Shown here one piece after another: positions 53,011 through 61,545 of a stretch of DNA of 64,000 nucleotides. Both the position numbers and the translations under genes were made by a program. The number at the start of each line of letters is the position of its first letter. Within the stretch, counting starts at the first letter, position 1. The notes beneath the pieces are model-generated. The model saw nothing but the letters and a program-made list of their open reading frames with translations. It did not search any database and was not told the DNA's origin. Source of the stretch: an uncultured Bacteroides sp. (GTDB lineage Bacteria; Bacteroidota; Bacteroidia; Cytophagales; Cyclobacteriaceae); assembly GCA_902168185.1 (NCBI GenBank), contig CABHOV010000041.1, forward strand, positions 310,001 through 374,000, written 5' to 3'.

Positions 53011-54324
53011 TCAATCCGCAATGCTTCCGGTCAAATCAAACTCCGTTGCTGACTTGATCTTTACATGAACGAAATCGCCTACGCGCAAATAGTTTTCAGG
53101 ACTATGGATAATCACCTCGTTATCAACTTCGGGAGAATCAAATTCTGTGCGGCCTATAAATTCGCCACCTTCTTTGCGATCAACCAACACCTTGTAAATC
53201 TTTCCAATCTTCTGTTGATTGAGTTCAAGGGAAATGCCTTGCTGAAGTTCCATGATCTCGTCAACACGCTGTTGTTTTACATCGTCGGCAACATCATCCG
53301 CCATAGAATGAGAATGTGTATTCTCTTCGTGTGAATAACCGAAGACTCCGAGACGATCGAACCGTGACTTTTCTATAAAGTTTAAAAGATCATGATAGTC
53401 CGCTTCGGTTTCTCCCGGGTGGCCAGCAATCATGGTTGTACGAATTGCTATACCCGGAACCTTCTCGCGAATGGTCTGCAACAATTGTTCAGTTTTTTCA
53501 CGTGTTATACCTCTGCGCATAAGTTGCAGCATACGCGTTGATCCGTGTTGAAGAGGTATATCAATATACTTACAGATGTTTGAGCGCTCGGCCATTACCT
53601 GAAGAGCATCCATGGGGAATCCCGCAGGGAATGCATAATGTAGTCTTATCCAATCTATACCTTCAACATCAGAAAGTCGTTGAAGAAGCTCTGCCAGATT
53701 TCTCTTTTTATAGAGATCCAAACCGTAGTAAGTAGAATCCTGTGCGATGAGAAGTAATTCTTTTACACCATTCTTTGCCAGGTTTTTAGCTTCCAGTACC
53801 AGCTCTTCCATGGGTCTGGAAATATGACCACCACGCATCAAGGGAATAGCACAGAAGGAACAAGGGCGATCGCATCCTTCCGAAATTTTCAGATATGCAT
53901 AGTGACTGGGATTGGTAAGAATCCGTTCACCAACTAATTCGTGCTTATAATCAGCTTTAAAAACTTTCAGAATGCGTGACAGATCGCGTGTGCCGAACCA
54001 TGCATCGACATCCGGAATTTCTTTTTCAAGATCATCTTTATAGCGTTGCGAAAGGCAACCCGTAACATAGACTTTATCAACAATGCCTTCTTCCTTAGCA
54101 TCTACATAGCGTAAAATGGTGTCGATGGATTCCTGCTTGGCGTTATCGATAAACCCGCAGGTATTGATAACCACAACGCTGGCATCGTCTTCTTTTGATT
54201 CGTGGACCGCCTCAATTCCATTTCCACGCAGTTGAGTCAATAGTACTTCAGAATCCACCAGGTTTTTGGAGCAGCCCAGTGTTACAATATTGACCTTCGT
54301 TTTCTTGTTACCCTTTGTCTTCAT
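53011..54324 (-). CDS. rimO: Ribosomal protein uS12 methylthiotransferase RimO
   Basis: A 437-residue radical-SAM methylthiotransferase that modifies Asp in ribosomal protein S12. The N-terminal UPF0004 domain has three Cys for the auxiliary cluster (LGCSKNLVDSE, NTCGFIDNAK, VTGCLSQRY). The radical-SAM motif is SEGCDRPCSFCAIP (CxxxCxxC near 150). Later DIPLQHGSTRMLQLMRRG, and a C-terminal TRAM domain (GEFIGRTEFDSPEVDNEVII). SxxSxxNLVDS-type N-terminus separates RimO from MiaB. It neighbours ftsY but is separated from it by the DUF6452/DUF6048 pair. Confidence 0.96.
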   Translation of the reverse strand: MKTKGNKKTKVNIVTLGCSKNLVDSEVLLTQLRGNGIEAVHESKEDDASVVVINTCGFIDNAKQESIDTILRYVDAKEEGIVDKVYVTGCLSQRYKDDLEKEIPDVDAWFGTRDLSRILKVFKADYKHELVGERILTNPSHYAYLKISEGCDRPCSFCAIPLMRGGHISRPMEELVLEAKNLAKNGVKELLLIAQDSTYYGLDLYKKRNLAELLQRLSDVEGIDWIRLHYAFPAGFPMDALQVMAERSNICKYIDIPLQHGSTRMLQLMRRGITREKTEQLLQTIREKVPGIAIRTTMIAGHPGETEADYHDLLNFIEKSRFDRLGVFGYSHEENTHSHSMADDVADDVKQQRVDEIMELQQGISLELNQQKIGKIYKVLVDRKEGGEFIGRTEFDSPEVDNEVIIHSPENYLRVGDFVHVKIKSATEFDLTGSIAD

Positions 54325-54528
54325 TTAAATTATATCACCACTTGCGTTTTTCAAACAACAATCAGGTTTCAATAATTCAGTAGGAGAAATATCCGAAAGA
54401 ATGATTTTGACCTTGATTTCGATGTTTGCTACGTTGGGGTTTCTGTTATGAATGCAAAAGTACTAAAAATAAATGGGCACAGAATTTGGGCTTTGGGGCG
54501 TTAAACTATCTTTACGACCGCAAAAACT

Positions 54529-55791
54529 ATGAGAAAAACGAGCTGGTTCATCGCTTTCATTATTCTGGCTGCCTCGTGCCTGGACGATCCGGATTGCTTT
54601 CAACTCAATAATAATTTTTTAGGCATCTCTTTTCACGTGATGGGCTCTACTGTTGCCGATACCCTGAAGGCAACGGAAATATCATTCTCGGGTACAAGCG
54701 CAATCCTCGCTGATACTGTTGTCACCGGCATTTCATTGCCACTGAATTATACAGCAACAGGTACAGATATTTTCTTTACCAGGACTGATGGCAGCAAGGA
54801 TACGCTGAAGCTAGGCTATATTACAAAAATACAATACGTTTCAGATGACTGCGGTTCGCGCTATATTTTGTCGGACCTCAATGTAGCAAGCCATTCATTT
54901 GATTCCATCAGACTTGTAAACACTACGCCTACAAAAAGCGGAGGAACTAATATCGCTGTATATCGCTGTCCGAACGTTGGCATGGTCGGGCTCACCCTGC
55001 AACAACTCTATATATCAGGAACGGCTACTCAGTCGGCTACAACACGCAGTACTATATTCAACAGTGTAACAGCTGATTTCAATGGTGAAAAATTTTATGT
55101 AGATCAAACAGTATCCACACTATATCTTCCGGTTAATCTTACCCAGGGATCTTCTACTTATACCTTTGATTTTGCAGATGATTTCGGATTAGTAGATTCG
55201 GTAAGAAAGCTAAGACTGACCTATAGGGTCTTTGAAGAGGAACGTTACAAGCAGTGTGGCAACCAAAAATTTATAGATAGCTTAAAGGTAGATTTTGCAA
55301 ATGCAGCGACGACTTTTGATACTGCATCTATAGCATTGGATAGTGATGATGATCGGCTCGAAGCATTGCAGGATCCTGCAGTGGTTAATGTTAAATTGAT
55401 GCGTTGCCCTGAAACAAATCTCACACAGGTTGTTTTCAGAAGACCAGGCACTACAACAGCAACAGCTGTGCATATTAAAAGTATTACTACAAATTACTCT
55501 TCTGATATTTACAATGCAGGCGATACAACCAGTACGGTGAGGCTTCCACTGAATCCAAGCGCAAGCGTGAACAGCACTCAGTTTATTGTTACTTATACGG
55601 AAGCCGATCGGGCACCTGATACTATATCTGTGAGCTATACTACTACTTTAGATACGCTATTTCCAGGATGCGGTCCACAAGTGATATATTCTGATCTGGT
55701 GAATTTATTGGAAGGTGGCGATGCAGATGTACTCATAACGAATGATGTTAAATTTCCAGCCGTTACAAACATTGCAGTTGAAGTCAATTAA
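54529..55791 (+). CDS. DUF6452-like lipoprotein with three internal repeats
   Basis: A 420-residue lipoprotein (MRKTSWFIAFIILAASC; Cys17 with DDPDC). The chain contains three similar beta-rich units, each with a T-x-x-LPLN-type strand and an ending CG...IxSDL: residues about 20-130 (GISLPLN, DDCGSRYILSDL), 140-280 (STLYLPVNLTQG, KQCGNQKFIDSLKVDF) and 285-420 (STVRLPLNPSA, PGCGPQVIYSDL). Single-unit DUF6452 proteins are common in Bacteroidota, so this is a threefold version. Its stop overlaps the start of the DUF6048-like gene by 50 bases. No function is known; envelope location is inferred. Confidence 0.75.
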   Translation: MRKTSWFIAFIILAASCLDDPDCFQLNNNFLGISFHVMGSTVADTLKATEISFSGTSAILADTVVTGISLPLNYTATGTDIFFTRTDGSKDTLKLGYITKIQYVSDDCGSRYILSDLNVASHSFDSIRLVNTTPTKSGGTNIAVYRCPNVGMVGLTLQQLYISGTATQSATTRSTIFNSVTADFNGEKFYVDQTVSTLYLPVNLTQGSSTYTFDFADDFGLVDSVRKLRLTYRVFEEERYKQCGNQKFIDSLKVDFANAATTFDTASIALDSDDDRLEALQDPAVVNVKLMRCPETNLTQVVFRRPGTTTATAVHIKSITTNYSSDIYNAGDTTSTVRLPLNPSASVNSTQFIVTYTEADRAPDTISVSYTTTLDTLFPGCGPQVIYSDLVNLLEGGDADVLITNDVKFPAVTNIAVEVN

Positions 55792-56479
55792 CATATTGCT
55801 CCTGGTTTTCTGCAGCACATTTGTGTTCGCGCAAAACGATTCGTCATCCACGAAGATTGATTCGCTGGAAAAGAAAAGCTATAAGCCAACCGGAATTCGG
55901 ATTGGTACTGATGCTCTTTCTATAGCACGGAATTTTTACAGTAAGACTTTCAATGGGTGGGAGGTAAATGCGGATGTTGACTTTGATCGTTTTTTTCTCG
56001 CAGTTGATTATGGTCACTGGGCAAGAACGTATGGTGGTGATAATGGCGACTATGATAATTCAGGGAATTACTTCAGAGCTGGTATAGATGTTAATTTCCT
56101 TACAAAGGATCCTGAACAAAATATGTTCTTTATAGGAGGGCGTTATGGTCAATCCACGTTCTCCGAGCACATGAAAATTGAAGGTGTTGAAGATGAAATA
56201 TGGGGCTCGCTTGATAAAGAGTTGTATAATACGAACGTAAAAGGTCGTTGGTTTGAATTGACAACAGGACTCCGTGTAAAAATGTGGAAGTATATATGGA
56301 TGGGATATACCGCTCGCTTTAAATTCGGATTAAGCACGAACGAAACCGGTGAAATGGTACCAAGCGATGTGCCTGGCTATGGTCGCACGGATAGAGAATC
56401 TACCTGGGGCTTTAACTACCAAATATTCTTCAGGATACCTGTGAGAAAAACTCCGGTGCCGGCCGCCACTAAAAAATAG
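55742..56479 (+). CDS. DUF6048-like exported protein
   Basis: A 245-residue protein with a signal-like start (LKSINILLLVFCSTFVFAQ) preceded by 12 residues. The exact start is unclear: the first ATG at 55742 lies inside the upstream gene, and a TTG at 55778 would give a cleaner signal peptide. The body is beta-rich, with repeated aromatic strands (GIRIGTDALSIARNFYSKTF, VNADVDFDRFFLAVDYGHWAR, MFFIGGRYGQSTFSEH, YIWMGYTARFKFGLS), as in an outer-membrane barrel. DUF6452 and DUF6048 genes are usual neighbours. Stop codon is 5 bases from that of convergent ftsY. Confidence 0.75.
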   Translation: MMLNFQPLQTLQLKSINILLLVFCSTFVFAQNDSSSTKIDSLEKKSYKPTGIRIGTDALSIARNFYSKTFNGWEVNADVDFDRFFLAVDYGHWARTYGGDNGDYDNSGNYFRAGIDVNFLTKDPEQNMFFIGGRYGQSTFSEHMKIEGVEDEIWGSLDKELYNTNVKGRWFELTTGLRVKMWKYIWMGYTARFKFGLSTNETGEMVPSDVPGYGRTDRESTWGFNYQIFFRIPVRKTPVPAATKK

Positions 56480-56484
56480 TGAGA

Positions 56485-57435
56485 TCAGTTTCGCTTAAAC
56501 AACGAGTCTACAAACTCGTTCTTGTCGAATATTTGAAGGTCATCTACTTTCTCTCCAACACCTATATATTTTACAGGAATTTTAAACTCATCAGAAATTC
56601 CAATAACAACACCACCTTTCGCAGTGCCATCAAGTTTGGTAATGGCCAGTGAGGTAACTTCTGTTGCCTTGGTGAATTCTCTTGCCTGGATCACAGCATT
56701 CTGGCCGGTGCTTCCGTCCAACACCAGGAGTACTTCGTGAGGAGCATCCGGTATAACTTTTTGCATAACGCGCTTAATCTTGGTAAGTTCCGCCATCAGG
56801 TTGATTTTTGTATGAAGTCTTCCTGCAGTATCTATAATAATAACGTCAGCATTCTGATCGACACCAGCTTTTACGGCATCGAAGGCAACGGCTGAAGGAT
56901 CGGTGTTCATCCCTTTTGCAATAACCGGTACGCCCACACGCTCGCCCCAAAGTTTCAGTTGATCTACTGCTGCAGCACGAAACGTATCGGCTGCACCGAG
57001 TAATACATTTTTACCTTTCTTTTTGAATTGAGCTGATAGCTTTCCTATTGTAGTTGTCTTGCCAACACCGTTTACTCCCACAACCATAATTACATATGGC
57101 TTTTTATCGGCAGGTGTTTCGAATTCCTGAATCTCCTTCGCGTTGGTTTCCGATAAAAGAGACGCTACTTCCTCTTTTAAAATTCTATCAAGTTCAGATG
57201 CGCCTAAGTATTTATCGCGGGCTACACGTTGCTGAATGCGCTCTATAATTTTTAGAGTTGTTTCAACGCCCACATCGGATGACACCAGAATTTCTTCCAG
57301 GTTATCTAAAACTTCATCATCTACAGTAGACTTTCCAACAAGAGCTTTTCCGAGTTTACCGAAAAAGTTATCCTTGGATTTCGCTAGTCCTTTGTCGAGT
57401 GATTCTTTTTTATCTTTTGAGAAAAGTCCGAACAT
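56485..57435 (-). CDS. ftsY: Signal recognition particle receptor FtsY
   Basis: A 316-residue SRP receptor GTPase. NG domain complete: N-domain LGKALVGKSTVDDEVLDNLEEIL, P-loop GVNGVGKTTTIGKLSAQF near residue 123, DTFRAAAVDQLKLWG, DTAGRLH, TKLDGTAKGG and C-terminal VGEKVDDLQIFDKNEFVDSLF. The acidic A domain found in E. coli is missing (only a short Lys/Asp-rich start), as is common in Bacteroidota. It targets ribosomes with nascent membrane proteins to the translocon. A terminator upstream separates it from the DUF4295 gene. Confidence 0.97.
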   Translation of the reverse strand: MFGLFSKDKKESLDKGLAKSKDNFFGKLGKALVGKSTVDDEVLDNLEEILVSSDVGVETTLKIIERIQQRVARDKYLGASELDRILKEEVASLLSETNAKEIQEFETPADKKPYVIMVVGVNGVGKTTTIGKLSAQFKKKGKNVLLGAADTFRAAAVDQLKLWGERVGVPVIAKGMNTDPSAVAFDAVKAGVDQNADVIIIDTAGRLHTKINLMAELTKIKRVMQKVIPDAPHEVLLVLDGSTGQNAVIQAREFTKATEVTSLAITKLDGTAKGGVVIGISDEFKIPVKYIGVGEKVDDLQIFDKNEFVDSLFKRN

Positions 57436-57634
57436 AAATAGATTCTAAATGACAAGTTTCAAATATCAACAAAATCCAATAACCAAGGCAAATCCGATAA
57501 TAAGGATCGCTAATACAACCGTTGATCTGATTTAAAAATTCATGCTCTAAACAAGCGAACTATATATTTCATAGGTTCAATTCTTTCGGATCAAACCTCG
57601 TTGAAATACTTGTCGCTCAGAGAAGGCAAAAAAA

Positions 57635-57654
57635 AAGTCCCTCATAAGGGACTT
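57635..57654 (-). terminator. Terminator after rpmB-rpmG-DUF4295
   Basis: AAGTCCCT (57635-57642) pairs with AGGGACTT (57647-57654), CATA loop, followed on the minus strand by a run of nine Ts. It lies 21 bases past the DUF4295 stop. Confidence 0.88.
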
Positions 57655-57674
57655 CTGTTTCTTATATAACCAGC

Positions 57675-57830
57675 TTATTTTTTAGCAAGTGTTTCTTTCA
57701 CTAAATCAGCTGGAACGATTTCTTCTCTAAAGGTGTAAGCACCTGTCTTTTCAGACTTCACAGCACGGATCACTTTTGCAAAGCTCTTTCCGTCAGCTTT
57801 CTTCAGGGTCGCAACTACTTTCTTTGCCAT
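57675..57830 (-). CDS. DUF4295-family small protein (51 aa)
   Basis: A 51-residue protein starting MAKKVVATLKKADGKSFAKV and ending EEIVPADLVKETLAKK. Bacteroidota genomes regularly carry this gene after rpmB and rpmG; here it follows rpmG by 3 bases. The protein is basic and short, and its constant linkage to ribosomal-protein genes suggests a ribosome-associated or translation role, but none has been shown to my knowledge. Confidence 0.93.
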   Translation of the reverse strand: MAKKVVATLKKADGKSFAKVIRAVKSEKTGAYTFREEIVPADLVKETLAKK

Positions 57831-57833
57831 GGG

Positions 57834-58016
57834 TTATTTAATTTCTTTGTGAACAGTTACTTTTTTCAAGATAGAATTGTACTTCTTCAGTTCCAATCTT
57901 TCTGTTGTGTTTTTACGATTCTTGGTGGTGATGTAACGGCTCATACCTGGCTGGCCGCTGGTTTTATGCTCTGTGCATTCTAAGATCACCTGAATCCTGT
58001 TGCCTCTCTTTGCCAT
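57834..58016 (-). CDS. rpmG: 50S ribosomal protein L33
   Basis: A 60-residue bL33: [42 protein letters not shown] and C-terminal VTVHKEIK. Only one of the usual zinc Cys is seen (C14), so this is the zinc-free C- type. Operon with rpmB upstream and DUF4295 3 bases downstream. Confidence 0.97.
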   Translation of the reverse strand: MAKRGNRIQVILECTEHKTSGQPGMSRYITTKNRKNTTERLELKKYNSILKKVTVHKEIK

Positions 58017-58091
58017 TTTCTTTTACGTTATTTGTTGATCGCCTTTGGTTATACGGATAATTTATAACTCATCAACGATTGACGTGTAATA

Positions 58092-58331
58092 CTATAATAC
58101 CAGAAATCCGTTTGCTCTGGCTTCTTTCAATACCGCGGTAATACCATTCTTATTGATGGTCTTAATTGCCTTAGTAGACAATTTCAACGTAATCCACTTA
58201 TCCTCTTCAGGAATGTAGAAGCGTTTCTTTTGAAGATTTGGTAAAAATCTACGTTTCGTCTTGTTGTTAGCATGCGATACGTTGTTACCAACCTGAGGTC
58301 TTTTTCCTGTTATTTCACAAACTCGTGCCAT
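58092..58331 (-). CDS. rpmB: 50S ribosomal protein L28
   Basis: A 79-residue bL28 starting at the ATG at 58331 ([20 protein letters not shown]). An upstream in-frame stretch to 58412 does not belong to the family. Core motif [39 protein letters not shown] is canonical. First gene of the rpmB-rpmG-DUF4295 operon. Confidence 0.97.
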   Translation of the reverse strand: MARVCEITGKRPQVGNNVSHANNKTKRRFLPNLQKKRFYIPEEDKWITLKLSTKAIKTINKNGITAVLKEARANGFLVL

Positions 58332-58430
58332 AATGAGCTCAATTTTAGCCCCTTCTAAAAAGGGATTGCAAATATCGGAAAAACCTTCCCAATAATCCAA
58401 AACCAAATTCAAATAATCCTAAGTCTTTTC

Positions 58431-59081
58431 TTAAAAAAGCCTGGAAATCAATGTTTCCGGGTCAAGATTTTCAAAATCGGTAATTAAAAGGTCGGTTTGA
58501 TGGAGCTCTTCCGGAGTGTGCGTGGTTGTTATTCCCACCACTTTACATCCCGCGGCCTTGCCTGCAGCGACTCCCGAAAGCGAATCTTCAAACACGATGC
58601 AGTTTTCTGGTTTAAAACCTAACGCTGCCGCAGACTTCAGGTAAATCTCCGGATCAGGTTTCCCTTTGCTCACAAACGAATCATCAAGAATGGTTGGGAA
58701 AAACCGCTCGGTATGGGTTTTAGATAACGAGAAATCTACATTGGCGCGTGGTGCTGACGTTGCAACGGCTCTTGGAATTCCTGCCTTCTCTGTTTTCTCA
58801 AGGAAGCCGATCAATCCTTTTACCGGTACGATGTCTTTATTATATAACTTACGATAGAGCGCTTCCTTCTCTTCTGTATACTGACGGATTTTTTCATCTC
58901 CTATATTTCCAAAAATGTTAAGGATCCAATCGCGGTTTGTCCGGCCATAGATCTTCTCGCGGAGTTCTTCTTCGCTCAGATCATGTCCATGTTCTTTGCA
59001 GAACTGAACCAAAGCAATCTTGTGATATGGGTTGCTGTCAACGATCACTCCATCCATATCAAAAAGAAAAGCATATTTCAT
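58431..59081 (-). CDS. HAD-family hydrolase, beta-phosphoglucomutase-like
   Basis: A 216-residue HAD subfamily IA protein from ATG 59081 (the frame reaches a GTG at 59105). Motif I FDMDGVIVDS near residue 7 with the DxD pair, cap domain after it, motif II ATSAPRAN near 107, motif III SKGKPDPEIYLKSA near 136, and motif IV VFEDSLSGVAAGKAAG near 165. The DMDGVIVDSNPYHK and GKPDPE context is closest to beta-phosphoglucomutases and DOG-type sugar phosphatases. Substrate unknown. Confidence 0.88.
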   Translation of the reverse strand: MKYAFLFDMDGVIVDSNPYHKIALVQFCKEHGHDLSEEELREKIYGRTNRDWILNIFGNIGDEKIRQYTEEKEALYRKLYNKDIVPVKGLIGFLEKTEKAGIPRAVATSAPRANVDFSLSKTHTERFFPTILDDSFVSKGKPDPEIYLKSAAALGFKPENCIVFEDSLSGVAAGKAAGCKVVGITTTHTPEELHQTDLLITDFENLDPETLISRLF

Positions 59082-59207
59082 AAAGTCGTATTTATAGTGA
59101 CACACTCATACTGATGAATAACAGAATTCACTCCTCTTATTCTACAAGAGTTTAATAAAGTAATTGCAGCAATTGCTTGCGGGCGCAAAGATGGAGGAAT
59201 ACGCGAA

Positions 59208-61418
59208 TTAATGAACTATAATTTTTTTCGCGAACGATTGATTATCCCAGACGAAACGAAGAATATATAATCCTGCAGAGAGTCTGACATCGTTTAATTG
59301 ATTTGATTGATTTGGTTGGATCAGGATTGACCGGCTAATGATCTGACCGGTGCTTGAAAAAATCTGCATGGAAACAGGTCGGTCTGATTGCACACTCAAA
59401 CTGCCTCCTTTAAGTACCGGGTTAGGATATACAGTAACGACAGGCTTCGCAGGAAGCTCAATACTGTTATCGTGTTTTAAAACTGTTAGCCCACCCGTTA
59501 CATTTCCGGTAACAATAGCGGGTTGCGTAGTTCCAAACAAATTGACAATCGCTGGCCAGATTCTTCCGCCCAGGTTGCGTGTTTGGTAGGTTTCTGACAG
59601 TGGGTTCCATACTATATTACTAACAGCAGCATCTGCATTGGCAGCTTGCCGGAAATTTTCCAGCACACGAAGCTCTCCTGTCTGATCACCAATCACCAAG
59701 TCGTTTGTGCCGTTTCCATTTAGATCACCTGTAGCAAATGAAAGATTTTGCCGGAGTACACTAGAGCCAATGCCAAGATATGTTTCACTTGTAAGAGTAT
59801 AGCTTGGTGCATTGTTGTTTCCTGAGTTTTTCCAGTAATATATAGCGCCATTACTTCTTCCGTGCAGCAGATCTTTCTTGCCATCGAGATCGATATCGAT
59901 CACTAAAATATTTTCGGTGGAGGCAAGCTCTGTAGTTATAGCAGGATTAATATCAATGGTTTGCATATCACCGATGGAAAAACTTAAACCGGCAGCTGCT
60001 TTGTTTGGAATATAGTTTAGTCGCGTAACGCCATCGAAGAACCCTGTGGCTGTGAATACAAGATCCTGTTTGCCATCGCCTGATATATCTGTAAACTGGA
60101 TCTTAAGATTGTATAGGGCAAGCGTTGTGAAGTTCAGGTAATTGTCTTCGACTAACTTGAAGCTGGGAGATGATTGACTTCCTGTATTTTCATATACCTG
60201 TATTGTAGCAGCGGTTACGTCCGATGTATTCTGGCTCACGAAGAGATCATAATCACCGTCTGCATCAAAGTCTGCGAAAGCAGGCACAGCATTGTCGCCC
60301 ACATCGATCATTCTATCCTGAAGAAAATTAGCGGTGCTATAGGCGAAGACCGGTTTATCATTTGTACCCGAATTCTTATATACCCAGTTGGACATTGCCA
60401 GGTTTGTGTTCAAGCTTGTTTTCGTAAATATATTCGGAGTGATGATCAGATCCTTCAGACCATCAAAGTCTACATCTTCATAATATGGTGCTGGGTAAAG
60501 AAAATTACTAGCATTGGTTGCAGGGAAACTTTCATCGGAGTTAACAACAGGATTTAATAAATCTCCTTTGTTCTCTAAAAATGAAAGCCGTGTACAAGTA
60601 GCTTCTGATAACAGCACATCCAACTGTCCATCTTGTGTAACATCAAGCATCAGTAAACTTTTTCCTCCCGCATGTTCAACTCTTCCTCCTGTAGGACAAG
60701 CCTCGCTATCAAATGCAAAATTTCCACAGCTACATTCTGTGAAGCCTCCCCATTGCATCGTAATTCTTTCAAAGTCGAGTGAATCGCAGTTATTGTTGTT
60801 GCGTTCGAGGCCATAGTTCTTGTGATATTCTATCGTACCATTTCCAGCAAAGCGTACTGAAAAAATGTCCAGGTCACCATCACCGTCTGCATCTGTAATG
60901 GTAGGAAGGTCATCATACTGAAGCTGCAGGTTTATCTTTTCTTCTGAAAATCCTTTTGTAAGGAGCACATCACTTTTATTTCCGTCATCATAGAATAAAT
61001 GATGCTTCCAGGTTAATGTTTCGCCAGACTGCGTTTCGTTTGTATAAACTTTTATTCCCAGAATATTCCCGGTGAATATATCTTTCCGGCCATCACAATT
61101 CAGATCGCGTAGTAAAATCCAGTTGGCAACATCGCTTGGGAAAAACGGCTCGTACTCAGGAGCATATACATATTGATTGTCAAGATTCAGAAATGTAAAA
61201 ATCTTGTTGGTCATCCTGTCAAAGAGAACAAGATCTTCCTGATTGTCCTCATTCAAATCCATGGTGTTATACTGTGCAGTATTAAGGCCACCAACCCAAG
61301 GCATCGTTAAGGTTGCTTTATCATTTTCAACCGGAATGCTTTGGTCTAGCACATACGTAAACTGAGCTTGAACGCCAAATGAAATGAAGAGAAGGAAGCA
61401 GGATAAAAGTAATCTCAT
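59208..61418 (-). CDS. FG-GAP/VCBS repeat protein with T9SS sorting domain
   Basis: A 736-residue secreted protein. Signal peptide MRLLLSCFLLFISFGVQAQ; then several FG-GAP/VCBS-type calcium-binding repeats of D-x-D/N-x-D-G-x-x-D-L form (DLNEDNQEDLVLFD, DFDADGDYDLFVSQ, DISGDGKQDLVFT, DIDLDGKKDLLHG, DLNGNGTNDLVIGD). The last 75 residues are a type IX secretion sorting domain (VTVYPNPVLKGGSLSVQSD, IFSSTGQIISRSIL, LSAGLYILRF, KKIIVH). It is probably exported by the T9SS and held at the surface or released; adhesion or ligand binding are possible roles. It is a single gene. Confidence 0.9.
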   Translation of the reverse strand: MRLLLSCFLLFISFGVQAQFTYVLDQSIPVENDKATLTMPWVGGLNTAQYNTMDLNEDNQEDLVLFDRMTNKIFTFLNLDNQYVYAPEYEPFFPSDVANWILLRDLNCDGRKDIFTGNILGIKVYTNETQSGETLTWKHHLFYDDGNKSDVLLTKGFSEEKINLQLQYDDLPTITDADGDGDLDIFSVRFAGNGTIEYHKNYGLERNNNNCDSLDFERITMQWGGFTECSCGNFAFDSEACPTGGRVEHAGGKSLLMLDVTQDGQLDVLLSEATCTRLSFLENKGDLLNPVVNSDESFPATNASNFLYPAPYYEDVDFDGLKDLIITPNIFTKTSLNTNLAMSNWVYKNSGTNDKPVFAYSTANFLQDRMIDVGDNAVPAFADFDADGDYDLFVSQNTSDVTAATIQVYENTGSQSSPSFKLVEDNYLNFTTLALYNLKIQFTDISGDGKQDLVFTATGFFDGVTRLNYIPNKAAAGLSFSIGDMQTIDINPAITTELASTENILVIDIDLDGKKDLLHGRSNGAIYYWKNSGNNNAPSYTLTSETYLGIGSSVLRQNLSFATGDLNGNGTNDLVIGDQTGELRVLENFRQAANADAAVSNIVWNPLSETYQTRNLGGRIWPAIVNLFGTTQPAIVTGNVTGGLTVLKHDNSIELPAKPVVTVYPNPVLKGGSLSVQSDRPVSMQIFSSTGQIISRSILIQPNQSNQLNDVRLSAGLYILRFVWDNQSFAKKIIVH

Positions 61419-61545
61419 GAAATAATTTTTCTATCTACTATAACGTAGTGGTCAGCGAGGCTGTTATCTTGCCACCAAGATACTTTTTCCCGTGCATAAT
61501 CCCTATGAAGAAAATGACGGGGCCAATAAATTTAAGAAGTTGATC

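Noticed and set aside
55111-55119. GTATCCACA, another DnaA-box-like site
   Set aside because: Single one-mismatch site inside a coding region; many such sites are expected by chance in 64 kb.
60174-60816. Plus-strand ORFs of 127 and 100 residues
   Set aside because: Antisense to the FG-GAP protein, which has regular calcium-binding repeats in its own frame.
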